Part shown: positions 1-11,764 of the stretch, in pieces
Layout of the letters: the number at the start of each line of letters is the position of its first letter
Numbering within the stretch: the first letter of the stretch is position 1
Assembly: GCA_964247055.1 (NCBI GenBank)
Contig: OZ176054.1
Location: forward strand, 1,116,001 to 1,180,000
DNA from: Paragordius varius
Taxonomy: Eukaryota; Nematomorpha
Direction: 5' to 3'
DNA length: 64,000 nucleotides
Notes under the pieces: generated by a model
Told to the model about the DNA's origin: nothing
Seen by the model: the letters and a program-made list of their open reading frames with translations, nothing else
The model's database searches: none
Program-made: the position numbers and the translations under genes

Positions 1-3000
1 TGCATGATCTAATAATTATAAAGATTTTAAATGAGTAAGAGTTTTTAATTTCAGATAAATTGTTAATAACTCGTGTAAATAAATTTGATTTTACAGGTGA
101 GTTATTAACAATTCACAATATAGAGGTTCATATTTAACATAAATAAAACAAGAGAATATAAAAGTTTGAACTCAAATCGATAAAAAATACCTGGCTGGCA
201 TGGAGATGCGCATAGGGTGGTTCCCCATTGACCATCTCGATACAAATGATGCCTAGAGCCCATATATCGCCTTTGTAGGTTATTATTCCAGAGAGATAGG
301 TTTCCTCTGCCAAGTAGCAGGGTGTGCCCGCTATCTTGACACAAATATTGTTTGCATGAATGGATAGACCAAAATCAACTACAGTAATATATTTGTGTTT
401 AATTCATAAACGTTAATTTATGTGATATGGACACAAAAATTTTTTGTTAATAATACATTATTATGGCTAAATTATAAATGCCGATATTTATTAATCAATT
501 TTTGCTTTCGCTGTTCTATAAATTGAATATGTGAAAATATTTTGATAAATTTGTTTTTATGAAATATATTACTGAGTTTAACTGTGCCATTGGTATCAAT
601 CATGATATTGTTGGATTTGATATCTCGATGAATAACATATCTGGAGTGAATGTACGATAATGCTTGCAAGATCTATAAACAATAGCGGCATTGTTAAAAA
701 GAATATGTAAGAAATTGTAATAATTTGCGTTGACATTTAAATATTACTATAATGTCTGTAGAGCAGCACAACACAGTAACGGGAAAAAATTCATAATTAA
801 ATAAATATATTATGATAGAAAGATGCATTTTTTCATGGTGCTTTTTTGGGCTGTATATAAGGACTATATCAATTTTATGTCATATAGCAGGCTAGTAAAA
901 TTTATAAGTTTTGTTTCAAACGGATTAAAAATTATTATAAACTATATTTACAAGAAAAATAATATCTAAATAAAATTTAAATTTTGTAGTCTGCAAAACT
1001 CTCATAAATTGGCGGGTATAATGTATTAGTAAAATTAACATATAAGAATATTCGCCATAATTTTAATGACTAGTCTATAACACTAAAAATATATATTGAA
1101 AAAAAGCATGGGCCAAAAAATTAAAATTTATTTAAATATATGGTAGTTTGGAGCAGGATGGAAACGGTAGAATATAGTTAAATCTTGGCATCAAAGATTA
1201 AATATATTTTCCATTTTAATTTTTAAGTGAACAAATCTAAGCCAAATTTAAAGTGATAGTATTTTTTACTGCATCAAATTGGTAGAAGAGGTTTTGAACG
1301 CGGCCGTTTTTCTGAATCAAAAGCGGTACGAAGCCATGTGTTGGATACATTTGATCTAGATATTTGAAATTCTATCATCAAGAATCTAAGATTGCTTTGG
1401 GATAATAACTAATAGAGAAGCCAGTGGCGTAGCTAGAAGGGGGAAAGAGTGATGCACCACATAGTTAAAGGGGTACCGGATTTTAAATTTTTTAATTTAA
1501 TTTCAAAAAATAAGCATTTAAATTATTATTTTAAATAATATTTAAAAAAATTATCTAAATATGACAGGTCTTGACCTTCATGTTTAAATTTAATTTTTCT
1601 TTTATAATGCACGGTGTTGAGGGGGGTGGGCGCCATAAGTGCAAGCCACGCCTCTAAAGCAAAAGTTTAACAAAAGATTTTGCTGAAAGCCTTTAGCATG
1701 AAATTTCACATAGTATGGGCCAATTTAGTTTTTTATATATAGTAATTCCAATATAGAAAAAGTTTTATAAAATGACACATATACCCAAAAAAACCCATGA
1801 TATTCCGGATTTATTCTTCTTCGTTCATCAATATAAGAATGCAACATGCATTTTAACTCTTTTATAGAAAAACCGAAATTGGGAAGAATCATCCGTAAAG
1901 ACCCAAACAATAAAGCAATAAAATCTGGATGCTGGTGATACAAAACTAAACTTAACCTGTTGGCAGATTAAGGCTAGTACAGGTTCGCAAAGCTTCCGAC
2001 GATTCAAATCCCACAAAGTGACACCATTAATATTCTCCATAATGATCTGTACATAATGAAAAAGGCAAACTAATAAAGAGGGAAATGACACATATTATAA
2101 ATATTAATTCAAGTAATAAGATAACTCTTTACCCATAAACTGTCTCCCGAGAAACTGGAGTTAAGATATTTGACAATGTTGGGATGTTTCAGATTCATCA
2201 GTAAAAATATTTCACTGACCGTATCATGGTCGAGCTGTTGGTACTTGAGTTTTATCTTTTTTAATGCTACGGTATTCTTTTTACGATCTTTGGCCAGGAA
2301 TACAGTACCAAAGGCCCTAAAAATAAATATATATTTATTAAGTAATTTAATTATACTGTAAAAAGTTAATAAAAAAAATACCTTTCTCCAAGTTTTTTGC
2401 AAACATTATATTTGGACGGGAAGTCATTGATAACCTTTATTGTTTCGAAAAATAAATAAAAGATTAAAAAAAAATGAAATCCACTAAAATTATTTTTTTT
2501 TAATCGAATAAGTTCATAAAACATAAATTTACTCTTACCTCTTTGTGAGGATCAACTGCACCATGATTATTGGAGGCTAAAGTATTTATTGCATATTTTA
2601 TAAATAAATTGTAACAATTATTATAATAATGTTAAAATATAATTATTAATTTTACGACACGATAGTATATAATGGACTCTTTTGTTTACAACTGAGTGTT
2701 GTTCCCTCGGTTATTATAATTTTTTGTTTTTGGTTTTTTATTAGTTTTACAACTAATGTCTTTAATTTAATTGGTTTTATCATCTAAGGTCTTAACTTGT
2801 GATTTCAATATAGAGGAAAAGAAAGAACAATAAAATTTTTTAAAAAATTTTATTTAAAATAACCGTTGTCTCTACATCCATTCTTATATTTTTAACGCTG
2901 AGAAAACGGACATCCTTTAAAGTGCCCAAAACCATACGCCATTTTTATTCATATATTTGGTATGGCACGTTTTTAAATAAATTTCCATATATTTTATAAA

Positions 3001-4320
3001 TATTAGAATAATTTTATATCATACATGTGCGTTCATGCCAACAACTTTTAGCAGAACCGAACGGAGATGATGAAGTTTTGCAAGCCGATTTCTCGTTTTC
3101 TAGAAAAGAGTTAAAGTTAAAATTAAATTTATTTTTAATTTAATGATATTTTTCCAATTTATAACGTTTTACCAAACTGATAATTAAATTATTAGGCAAA
3201 GAAAAGTTCTAACAAGTTAAATTTATGAAATTATATTCTTTTAATATACTTGTTTGGGCAGGCTCGACGAAATCACCAGCGCCCTCTTTTGGAGACAAGG
3301 TACTGTAGTAAACTAAATAAAAAATATTTTTCTGTAATAACAACAACTAAACGTATTTGGATATCAAACTTTGTCAGAATCGTATTTATTTAAATTGATT
3401 ATAATAGGCATGTTAATCAAAACATTCTTCGTACTTAAATATTAATATATTTTTCTGTAAATACCTGATTCATTTCCAGGGTTTTCTTGTTTGGCATCTA
3501 AATATATAAGTAAACAAACCACCATATATAATACAAAAATATTAATTTATTCGACTATCTTGTACGCTTAAATCTGACCGATATTATTTTCTTATAAATG
3601 AAAACCTTAACACATATCGACTTAAATGAAAACTTGATGAGCAACGGAACAAAGCTAGTATCTTAAATCATATTCTCTATATTAAGATTAACGTTTTTGT
3701 AACACAATTTTTATTCGCTTATGAATTTGCACGGTTATTAACTTTATACATCCATAAATTATCCCTATTATGATGCAGATTTTACAATCATCGCTATGAT
3801 GAAAAATAAAATTAAATTTATATTATTATAACTGATAAAAGTTTGGATTTTGTAGATTATTAAAGGTTTAAAAATAGTATTTTACAAAGTTATTGGGTAG
3901 TAAAAAAGATTTACCAACTTTGCCGTAACACACGATATTTATTAAAAAATTGTAGGTTTATAATACCTGGAGGGGGACGACGCTTTTGGAACACCTTTCG
4001 AAGGGTTCCTAACAAGCTTTCTCCGGGCACCCCGAGTTTTCCCGCCTCACCATCTAAACAATAATTAATCAGCATTAGGATAAATTAAACTTGCACTCTT
4101 AAAAGCAAGCAAGAAAGATTTAAAGAATCTTACCCGGCGGTTCCCTTCTCCTCTTATGGAAGAACCCCCACCGGTTCTTCCACCGGGGACAACAGGCTCG
4201 ATTCCTCCTAGAATCGGCTGTTGTCCCCTCCTCACCATCGTTGGCAATTACTTCTTCTGCCTCTCCTCCCACACAACAACTCCCACAAAAACACAGCGTT
4301 AAAAATGTTTTAAAGTTCAT
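1..4320 (-). CDS. K1: PAK/STE20-like protein kinase gene, spliced, 3' end outside the window
   Basis: Twelve-exon model of about 418 residues; exon 12 and most of exon 11 lie left of the window. Exons: 4134-4320, 3967-4053, 3465-3497, 3250-3312, 2539-2576, 2382-2434, 2133-2316, 1957-2046, 573-672, 191-378, then from 8 leftwards. All junctions are GT/AG and the phases join in frame. Residues 1-136 are a variable N-terminus starting [16 protein letters not shown], with a second Cys pair and a basic run (KRRR), possibly for membrane attachment; I see no CRIB domain. The kinase domain starts near residue 145. Visible are the VALK lysine (about 173), a helix-C Glu, the catalytic loop HRDIKSNN (Asp near 262), DFG (280-282) and DIWALG. 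Oddities: the glycine loop reads GERAFG and the usual APE reads AEE. The family phosphorylates Ser/Thr downstream of Rho GTPases; substrates here are unknown. The introns hold no recognised gene. The start is the ATG shared with K2. Confidence 0.82.
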
Positions 4321-5220
4321 AATATTAAAACACTTTTATGATTCAACAATCAAATCAAAGTTTAATATAAACCCTTCATCGCTATGTAACGATGATGTCA
4401 TTTAGAATAACACTATAATACATAATCAATATAAACCCTAATAAAATAAAACTACTCCTAAGCGCTGCCGTAAAATGCAGAGTATTTTAAGAACCCTGTT
4501 TAAAATATTGTACATACATTAATATAAAAAATTTAGTTAGATCAGACAAAAGAAATCCGAAGGTTATAAGCCATAAAATAAAATTTTCAAATTTTCTTTA
4601 TTCAACTAAACATCATCGGCAATTTATTAATATAAAAAAATGGAAATTCCAAAAAAAAATAATATTAAAAAATCGTATTAGATTTTACTAATTAATAGTA
4701 CCCTCCGTTTTTAAAGGAGAGCGTATATAATGGAAATTAATCTTTTTTACTAAAATAGATTTATATAGGTTGAATTTATTATGAATAATAATTTTTTAAT
4801 TTTGTTATAAATAATTTTGTGTTAAAAAGATAGTTTTCCTGGTTGGATATTCACCTTTAAATGACGTACTTTAAGCGTTAAATTTATTGAAAATATCCTC
4901 AAGTTATTCCGTATTTTAGATATTATAAAAACCTTCCAAAACGACTTTGTAAAAATTTAAATTATTTTACATACCACAGCTGTATTTTGGTTATCTATTG
5001 ACACTAAGTTTAAATATATAAATAAATTTAAATAAATGATAAATAAATGAAGCCTCCATATTTCATATATTTAAAGCCAATTAAAAATCAGCTGGTTGGA
5101 TCATTCAAAGCTTGTTTTTTATTTTAGTGTATAGGGTTTCTCAATTTATTTTAATCTCTTTAACAAAATTTTATATTGGAAAACGAAAAATTCAACCAAA
5201 ATATAACTTAAACATTATGA
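4321..5220. other. Upstream flank of K1, no gene seen
   Basis: AT-rich sequence upstream of the K1 start codon, nearly identical to 35512-36409. It probably contains the promoter and 5' UTR of the kinase, but I cannot place a TATA box or start site. No coding sequence recognised. Confidence 0.5.
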
Positions 5221-5610
5221 TGCATTAATAAGGTGACCAGACGTCCCGCTTTTTCACACTTTGTCCCGCGTCCCGCTACGTTTTTAAAATGTCCCGCTTT
5301 TTCACGAATATATAAATAATTTCTTTCTAATACAAATAACTTTTTTATCATTAAATATCTTTAAAATCAATAAAAATTTTAAATTAAAATTTTTTATTTT
5401 TAAATTAAAATTTATTTTTAAAAATTTATATCATATTATTTTACACTTTCCTTCCTACTACTACTACTGTCATTATTATCAAAAAGCCAAGTTAATACCA
5501 CGAATCTTTAGATTAAAAGACAAATTGATACCACAAATCGGTAACTTACACGTTTAATCCAGAAAATTAAGGCAATATAATATTTATTATACTATTAGTA
5601 GTTTATAAAT

Positions 5611-7369
5611 ATGAGCACAAAAAGAGGTTGTAAATTCAACGATGAATTAATGAAAGATTTTCCTTAAAAAGAAGAATGATCATCTGTTAAATATCTTAAA
5701 TGCGAGGGGGAATTCACCCTGTATGGCGGCAAGCATGATATCACAAAGCATATGGAAACACAGAAACATTAAAAATATTTAGTAATGGCGGCATCATCTA
5801 ATGAGCGATATTTTTCGAAACGCTTTTGGAGAGGAAGAAAAGAATTTGGCTGCAGAAAGCGTGTTATCTTTTCACGCCGTTATTCACAATCATTCCCTAT
5901 GGACTGTACCTCACTGGTTATCAGCACGTTATTCCATAAAAAATTTACATGCACCCGTACAAAGGATGAAGCCATTGTGTGCAATGTCCTTTCGCCACAT
6001 GCATTTTCAGAAATACAAAAAGATTTGCTGAAAATTAATTTCCTATCCCTATACTCTGATGCATCAAATCACCATGAAACAAAATTATTTCCCACTTTAA
6101 TAAGATATTTTGATTCATAAACCGGAGTAAAAATTTTAGATTTAATTTCTCTACCCGGTGAAAATTCCGAATTGATATTAACTTCAATAATGCATATTCT
6201 AGAAAAAAATAATTTAAAAGACAAAATTATCGCATATTGGGCTGACACCGAACTTTGATGGAAAGGAGGGGAACAAAAAATATTTTTCATAAATTAACAG
6301 ATAATCTTAATCAAAACATTATTGGCGTTGGATGTGCAGCGCATATAATACACAACGCTATTCAAACAGCTGCTGATTTGTTACTCCTAGATGTGGAAAA
6401 TGTCGTTGTTAAAATATACTCCTATTTTTATATATACACGGTACGTGTTAACGCTTAAATTCTGTGAAAATGCAGAAGTTTAATATCAAAAAATGCTTGA
6501 ATATTGTAAAACTCGTTGGTTAGCTTTTATCCCAGCTATGGAAAGAATTTAAAAAATGTATGATCCTTTAAAATCTTTTTTTATCACTCTTCAAAAATAT
6601 GGTTAGAATTCTTACATAATCAAGCTGCTCTCTTTCAAAATGTTATTAATAAAGAAGGTGACAAAATTTTGGCAATCGAAGTAGTCAATGAAGTTAGTAA
6701 CCTAAAATTCCAATGTCAAGAACGGTTAGGAAATAATTCTATACTATTAATCATTCGCAATATAATAAATAATCTAGAAATACAAGGCTTAATGCCAAGA
6801 TATCCTGTAACATATAAAAATGTTTGGTACAAACTGTAATTATTTGGAAGACTGGACGACGCAATTTAATGAAATTGATTATTTTCATTGGATAACATTA
6901 AAATCAGAATTTAATTGGTGCGATGTTCAAAATCATTTGATTATATCTGCTCCCAAAAATCAAAAAGTAATCCATTAGAAAATGATCTTTTTTCTGAAAT
7001 ATCATTAGTTAAAAGATATATTAATAATAAAAAACTTAAATATGAACAAAAAAAAATAAACTAGAAAAGAAATGGTTGGAAATATTTCATCATTTTGAAG
7101 CGAACTATATTACACGCAATAATATTTTAAAAATTTTGGAATTCGCACTATCTTTCCCTGGAAACAACGCTGCTACTGAGCGCGCTTTTTCCACAGTAAA
7201 TCAGTTGTGGAAATGGGAAAAATCAAATTTAAATTTTGAAACTTTAAAGGCCGTTTTATCTGTCAAATATAATTTGACAAATTCTTGTGAAGACTTCTAC
7301 AATATTTTGAAAAATGATGACAATCTGCTAAGACGCATTCATTCAAACAAAAAATATACCAAAGAATAA
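5611..7369 (+). pseudogene. hAT transposase, plus-strand copy, degraded
   Basis: A BED-type zinc-finger region is readable from the ATG at 5611, with a Cys near 5700 and the His pair of GGKHDITKHMETQKH near 5720-5770. A middle part follows at 5785-6458. The C-terminal hAT dimerisation domain (7076-7369) carries the family signature FPGNNAATERAFSTVNQLW. Several in-frame stops (one just after the FNDELMKDFP stretch near 5665) and frame changes break the gene, so it cannot encode a full transposase. The enzyme would bind the element's ends and cut out and reinsert the DNA. Confidence 0.85.
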
Positions 7370-7399
7370 AATATTTTATTTAAAGTTTTTGTGTTAAAA

Positions 7400-8230
7400 A
7401 ATAAACAAAATCACTTAAAATATTGTATTAAGTCTTCATAATTTGTCAAATTATATTTGAACACATAAAATGACTTTTATTCAACATTTAAATTTGATTC
7501 CGTGTCCTTACTTAATTTACTGTGGAACGCGTTCAATAGCAGTGGTTTAGGTAAAGATAATGCAAATTGTACAATTAAAATATTATTATGGAACATAATA
7601 AGTTTAAAAATGATTTTAACCATTTCTATCCTACGTATTTTTTTCTGTTGTCCATAATATAAGTTTTCATTCAATATATTTATTTGATAATGAGACTTCA
7701 TAAAAAAGTGTCATTGTGCACCCTCTTATCTTCCAAATAATTGTTTCTGTTTGTATAAAACATTTTTTATATTCTGGCTATTCATTCAGCCTTGTTTTTC
7801 TGGATGTATGATATTGCGTTTAGATAATGGTATAATATTATTTTCTAACCTTTTTTGACATGGAATTTTGACCTTTGTCCTGTGATAAAAAAATAAGATT
7901 CTAGAGATCACATTTTTATAAATATTCCAATCGCTGGCAAAACAGTTCTACAATATCCAAGCATTTTAACATCTATATTTTCCACATCCAGGGGTAACAA
8001 ATCAGTAGCTGTATGAATAGCGTTGTGTATCTGCCAATAATGTTTTGATTAAAATTATTCGCTAAATTGTTAAAAATATTTTTTGTGCCGCTTCTTGTAT
8101 CACCCAGCGCACTTTGTGATGATTTCGTCCATATTTTTTTTCTAGAATATTGCAATCACTTCACCCTTTGTTCGTGCACATGTAAATTTATTGAATAAGG
8201 TAACAACCTGTGAGGTACAAATTTTTTATA
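7400..8230 (-). pseudogene. Inverted, internally deleted second copy of the hAT transposase
   Basis: Read on the minus strand, this matches the plus-strand transposase piece by piece: 8160-8230 matches about 5905-5985, 7900-8150 matches about 6185-6520, 7690-7860 matches about 6725-6870, and 7410-7560 matches about 7130-7320. The shared peptides include GTKNIF.NLANNFNQNIIG and FALSLP...SNLNVE. Several internal segments are missing. The copy has no intact reading frame. Confidence 0.75.
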
Positions 8231-8362
8231 TTCATAATGTATTTGTGTTAAAAACAAATAAATATTACAATAAATTTTTTGTATAAAAACTTTTGGTTGT
8301 ACCCCCCAATGACCCCCCCTCCCCGCTTTTTCCTAAAAAAATCTGGTCACCTTATGCATTAA

Positions 8363-8520
8363 CCAACTTAATCGAGATTTGATAAACTCCTATCTAACAC
8401 TAAAAATTTTCATCATTTATTTATTAGCTGGCCTTGTCAAGCTAGTCTGAAAGATAATTAAGATTTTGTTATAACATAAGCTATAAACTATTTCAACTTC
8501 TTTACTATATAAATAGTAAA

Positions 8521-8560
<40 letters not shown>

Positions 8561-9924
8561 AATGTATAATGCGGATTGGGAAAGTGTATAGGTCTATTCA
8601 AAATCAAAGTAAAAATTTGTTATTCCTTAATATATGGGCCAAGAATTTCGCCATGTTTCAAATAGCCATTTATCGCCCTTCTGTAAAAATAGGCCTTTAT
8701 TAAAAAATTATTTTATAAGGTGTAAACAAGATTTCAAAAAACTCAAGTCCATTTATTACCAATAATATATAATAGAACTTTAGATTTAAATTTCAATTTA
8801 CTAGAAGCTTATCAGCAAAAGTTAGAATCATTAAACCTATGTAAAAGTAATCGTTAGCCTGTTTATACAAATAAATTATGACTTTAAAGTACATATTTTC
8901 ATATTTGAACCAGCTCAGAAAATCGCGTGCTTCCCAACAATATATACAAGATATGTTATATTTAGCAAATATTTTTGATATCGAGTTAGATATTACCTAT
9001 AATTAGGATAATATTTTGTCTTACTGTATATATGATAAAAACATAGTTTTACACAACTTTATAAAATCCATAGTACTGTGGAAAACATTAAAAGACCTTT
9101 TATTTTTGGAAAAATTTTATAAGCCAGATATTAATATAAATCAAATTGTCATTAAAATGACTAGAAAATATATTTGTATTGATGACCATCATTATTTAAC
9201 AGCTTATAGAAGATTTTAAATTCTAAATATAAATCCCTTATTGACATTAATCTCTAATAAGATTTATATAACTCAAAAACTCTTAATTTCTTATATAGCG
9301 GGTGATTTGTCTGCACCATTTCGCTATGTTAAAAACTTTATTTATTGCAATATAGATAAAATATATTTTACATGTATCATATTAATAATTTTTGCAATTG
9401 TATATTATGGGAAAGCCGTGTTGTATTAGTTTTAAATGGCGGAAGATTTTTTGATATTTTTCCTCAAAATATATAGAATTATGAATGCAGTGTGTATTAT
9501 TAAACATAATCTATACAGTTTAAAAGACAAAGTTCTGATTCAATAAAGTCAATCCTTAAGTGAGAATATTTTACAACGATAAATTGTTTTGTGGGCGAAT
9601 GAATGATATGTACTTTTAAATGCAGAGTGTATTTGATGTAAAATAAATGGTAATTTTTACATATTCATCAATAATTAAGTGGAATTATTTGGTATCATGT
9701 ATATGATAATTTTTAAATATATTATTTTGTTAACATTATATTATAAAAAAGTGATTAAGAAACCGGATATTAATCAAACAAACATTGGATTGAATTTGAA
9801 AAGCTTATAAATAATCCATCAATATATTAGGTGAGATTGTGTAGGACAGAAATATCTTAAGATATATTTACCGCAAAATAATTGTATTTCTTGTATCACA
9901 TAGGCAAGATGATAGTGTTCATTT
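8363..9924. other. Intergenic, no gene seen
   Basis: AT-rich sequence matching 36418-37925 in unit 2 with many small differences. It includes a (TA)n microsatellite at 8526-8553 that is absent from unit 2. Short open frames at 9016-9429 are not kept open in unit 2 and look accidental. Confidence 0.5.
8526..8553. repeat. (TA)n microsatellite
   Basis: A run of about 14 TA dinucleotides. The unit 2 counterpart (near 36585) has only a short ATACATAC stretch, so the tract expanded in unit 1 or collapsed in unit 2. Confidence 0.9.
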
Positions 9925-10076
9925 TTAGAGGAGGGGGGTTATAACCGTAGAAATAAGCCAAGTCAAGCCCTCAAAAAGTCCATCTCCAGCTGTCGCACAT
10001 GCAGGTTGAATGTACCAAGCTTTATCTCGAATGCGATTAAGGCCGAGTTTTTCCTTGAGTTCAGAAGGTTTCATAG

Positions 10077-11482
10077 CTAAATTTACATTTATGGAGATAT
10101 AAAAAATAATAAAATATTTAGTTTCAACGTATTTTAAAAACAGAAGCCACGTTTATTGAACTAATTCCACATAGTATATTTGAGAAACTCTAAATGAAAG
10201 AGTTCCAATCACAAAAAAGTACAAAAGTGTTTTGATTATGGTTTAATTGTATTTGGGAAAAAATTGGCCAAATAAAAAACGGTTACTTATTCTAAGATTA
10301 GAGAAACCTAATTTTTAATATCTGAAGTATTCGCCGAAATAAGCATGAAATTGTATAAACAAGTATTTTTTCAGCTACACCTATCATAAACTATAATAAA
10401 TTACTTTTAAAATCAAATAAAGCAGTAATGATATTCATTAAAACCCTAAATTTTGTGTTCGTTTCGCTAATATTATTATTTTATATACATTTGGGATTCC
10501 CGCTGTATATATCTTGACATTAAATTTTATAACGCATATATCAGTAATAAACTGTTTGTGTTGTGCAAAAGAGACCTCGTAAAACCTGGCAATCGCTATT
10601 CAAGAAGACCTAGATTTTCTCAATATAACAATCGAACAAGCAGTAGACAGAAATCACGCTTTTTCCTTTGGAAGGGGAAAATAGCGTATAAAGGGTAATA
10701 TAAAAGTTTGATTAAAGTTGAAAGAAAACGCGAATGTGTAGCTTTATGATAAAATGTCCCACAAAATTAATAAAATTAACCATACTTTTATGATTTAGTT
10801 TTTATTTGATCATTACCATATGGGTTGTTATATACGTGTTTGTGAGGTATTTAATTATATAGCCCCTATTTTTAAGGACATAAAATATAAAAAGGAATAT
10901 TTGAAAATACAATTATGTTTTTTAAAAAGTTTTTTGTAAAATGGATTGCTTATCATCCATTCGCAGTAAAAGATAAATTGGTCCTTAAACATTTCAAATT
11001 CTTCCTAGAAAAATTTGTTCTTTAAATATTTTTGTTTCGTTTATACTTTTAATCGCGTAAAATATGTATACCCAATGACAGAGTCATACCCATTTTATTA
11101 TATAACGATATTTTTTGAATCAAAATATATTTTGAAATTGAAAAGTTGTTGCAATATTTTAAAAACATTAGTTTAAAATAAGGTAGAATAACGACAAACT
11201 TTCCTAACAAATTTTTTGGGTAAAAAATATAATATATTTGGAAATAATTTTTGATAAATGAATGCGATAGTTAACATGTTTAGGAACCAAAGGGTCCCCA
11301 TTATTCGCTTATCAAATAATTGAAAAAACAATAAACTGCTAATTAAGGACAAACCCTTAAGCAAGCATGGGCCCATTTGCATTTTTGATACAAATATAAC
11401 TTTTATTATAATATGGCTCTTTAACGAAATAAAGTATATTGTAAAAATGTTTTAAAAAACGCTGAGTTAATAAAAGGCAAAC
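10077..11482. other. Intron of the ARF6-like fragment
   Basis: AT-rich intron sequence shared with 38108-39538. Apart from a plus-strand LINE-like scrap near 10565-10690, nothing is recognised. Confidence 0.5.
10565..10690 (+). mobile_element. LINE C-terminal scrap (LINE-C), unit 1
   Basis: The unit 2 copy reads RPRKTWQSIIQEDLDFL on the plus strand, resembling the tail that follows reverse transcriptase in APE-type LINEs. The unit 1 copy is more decayed. It is a short relic inside the ARF intron. Confidence 0.4.
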
Positions 11483-11764
11483 CGTCAGGCAAATCCTGTT
11501 TATTAGCATAAATTAGAATGATGGCGTCTTTCATTTCGCGATCATTTACTATGCGCAGCTCCTGTCTAGATTCATCAAGCCTATCTCGATCAGAACTATC
11601 AACTACAAAAATCAGTCCTTGCGTCCCTGTGTAATGTCGCCAAAGGGTACGGATTTTATCTTGACCACCGACATCCTATTATTCAGATTTAAGTAATATG
11701 GTTGGATGGTTTTTCCTGAGTCGCCAACGACTTTTTCAATATTCACCATTTCATTTTCTTCTAT

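Larger units (their letters stand above)
5229..8354 (+). mobile_element. hAT DNA transposon (3126 bp), composite and inactive
   Basis: Inverted ends TAAGGTGACCAG and CTGGTCACCTTA are flanked by the 8-bp target duplication TGCATTAA (5221-5228 and 8355-8362). Unit 2 has the uninterrupted site with one TGCATTAA at 36410-36417, so the insertion is later than the tandem duplication. 8-bp duplications and GTGACCAG-type ends are typical of hAT. The left two thirds hold a decayed transposase on the plus strand. The right third holds a shortened copy of the same gene in inverse orientation, meeting tail to tail near 7370-7400. Confidence 0.93.
9925..11675 (-). pseudogene. ARF6-like small GTPase gene, two 3' exons, unit 1
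   Basis: Middle exon 11483-11675 reads from [20 protein letters not shown] through the guanine-binding NKQD to LPD. The last exon, 9925-10076, reads [20 protein letters not shown], then a [15 protein letters not shown] tail and a stop at 9925. The exons join in phase (GAC G | CT ATG). The pattern matches ARF6, the GTPase that controls plasma-membrane and endosome traffic. The first exon, with the myristoylation glycine and the GxxxxGKT P-loop, is absent where expected. A minus-strand LINE starts about 90 bp upstream of the middle exon. One Tyr of the usual HYYTG is missing. It may be a 5'-truncated copy, or exon 1 may lie further away; I lean to truncated. Confidence 0.75.

Noticed and set aside
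9016-9429. Two short plus-strand frames
   Set aside because: They are broken in the unit 2 counterpart (36.99-37.46 kb) and have no recognisable motif.
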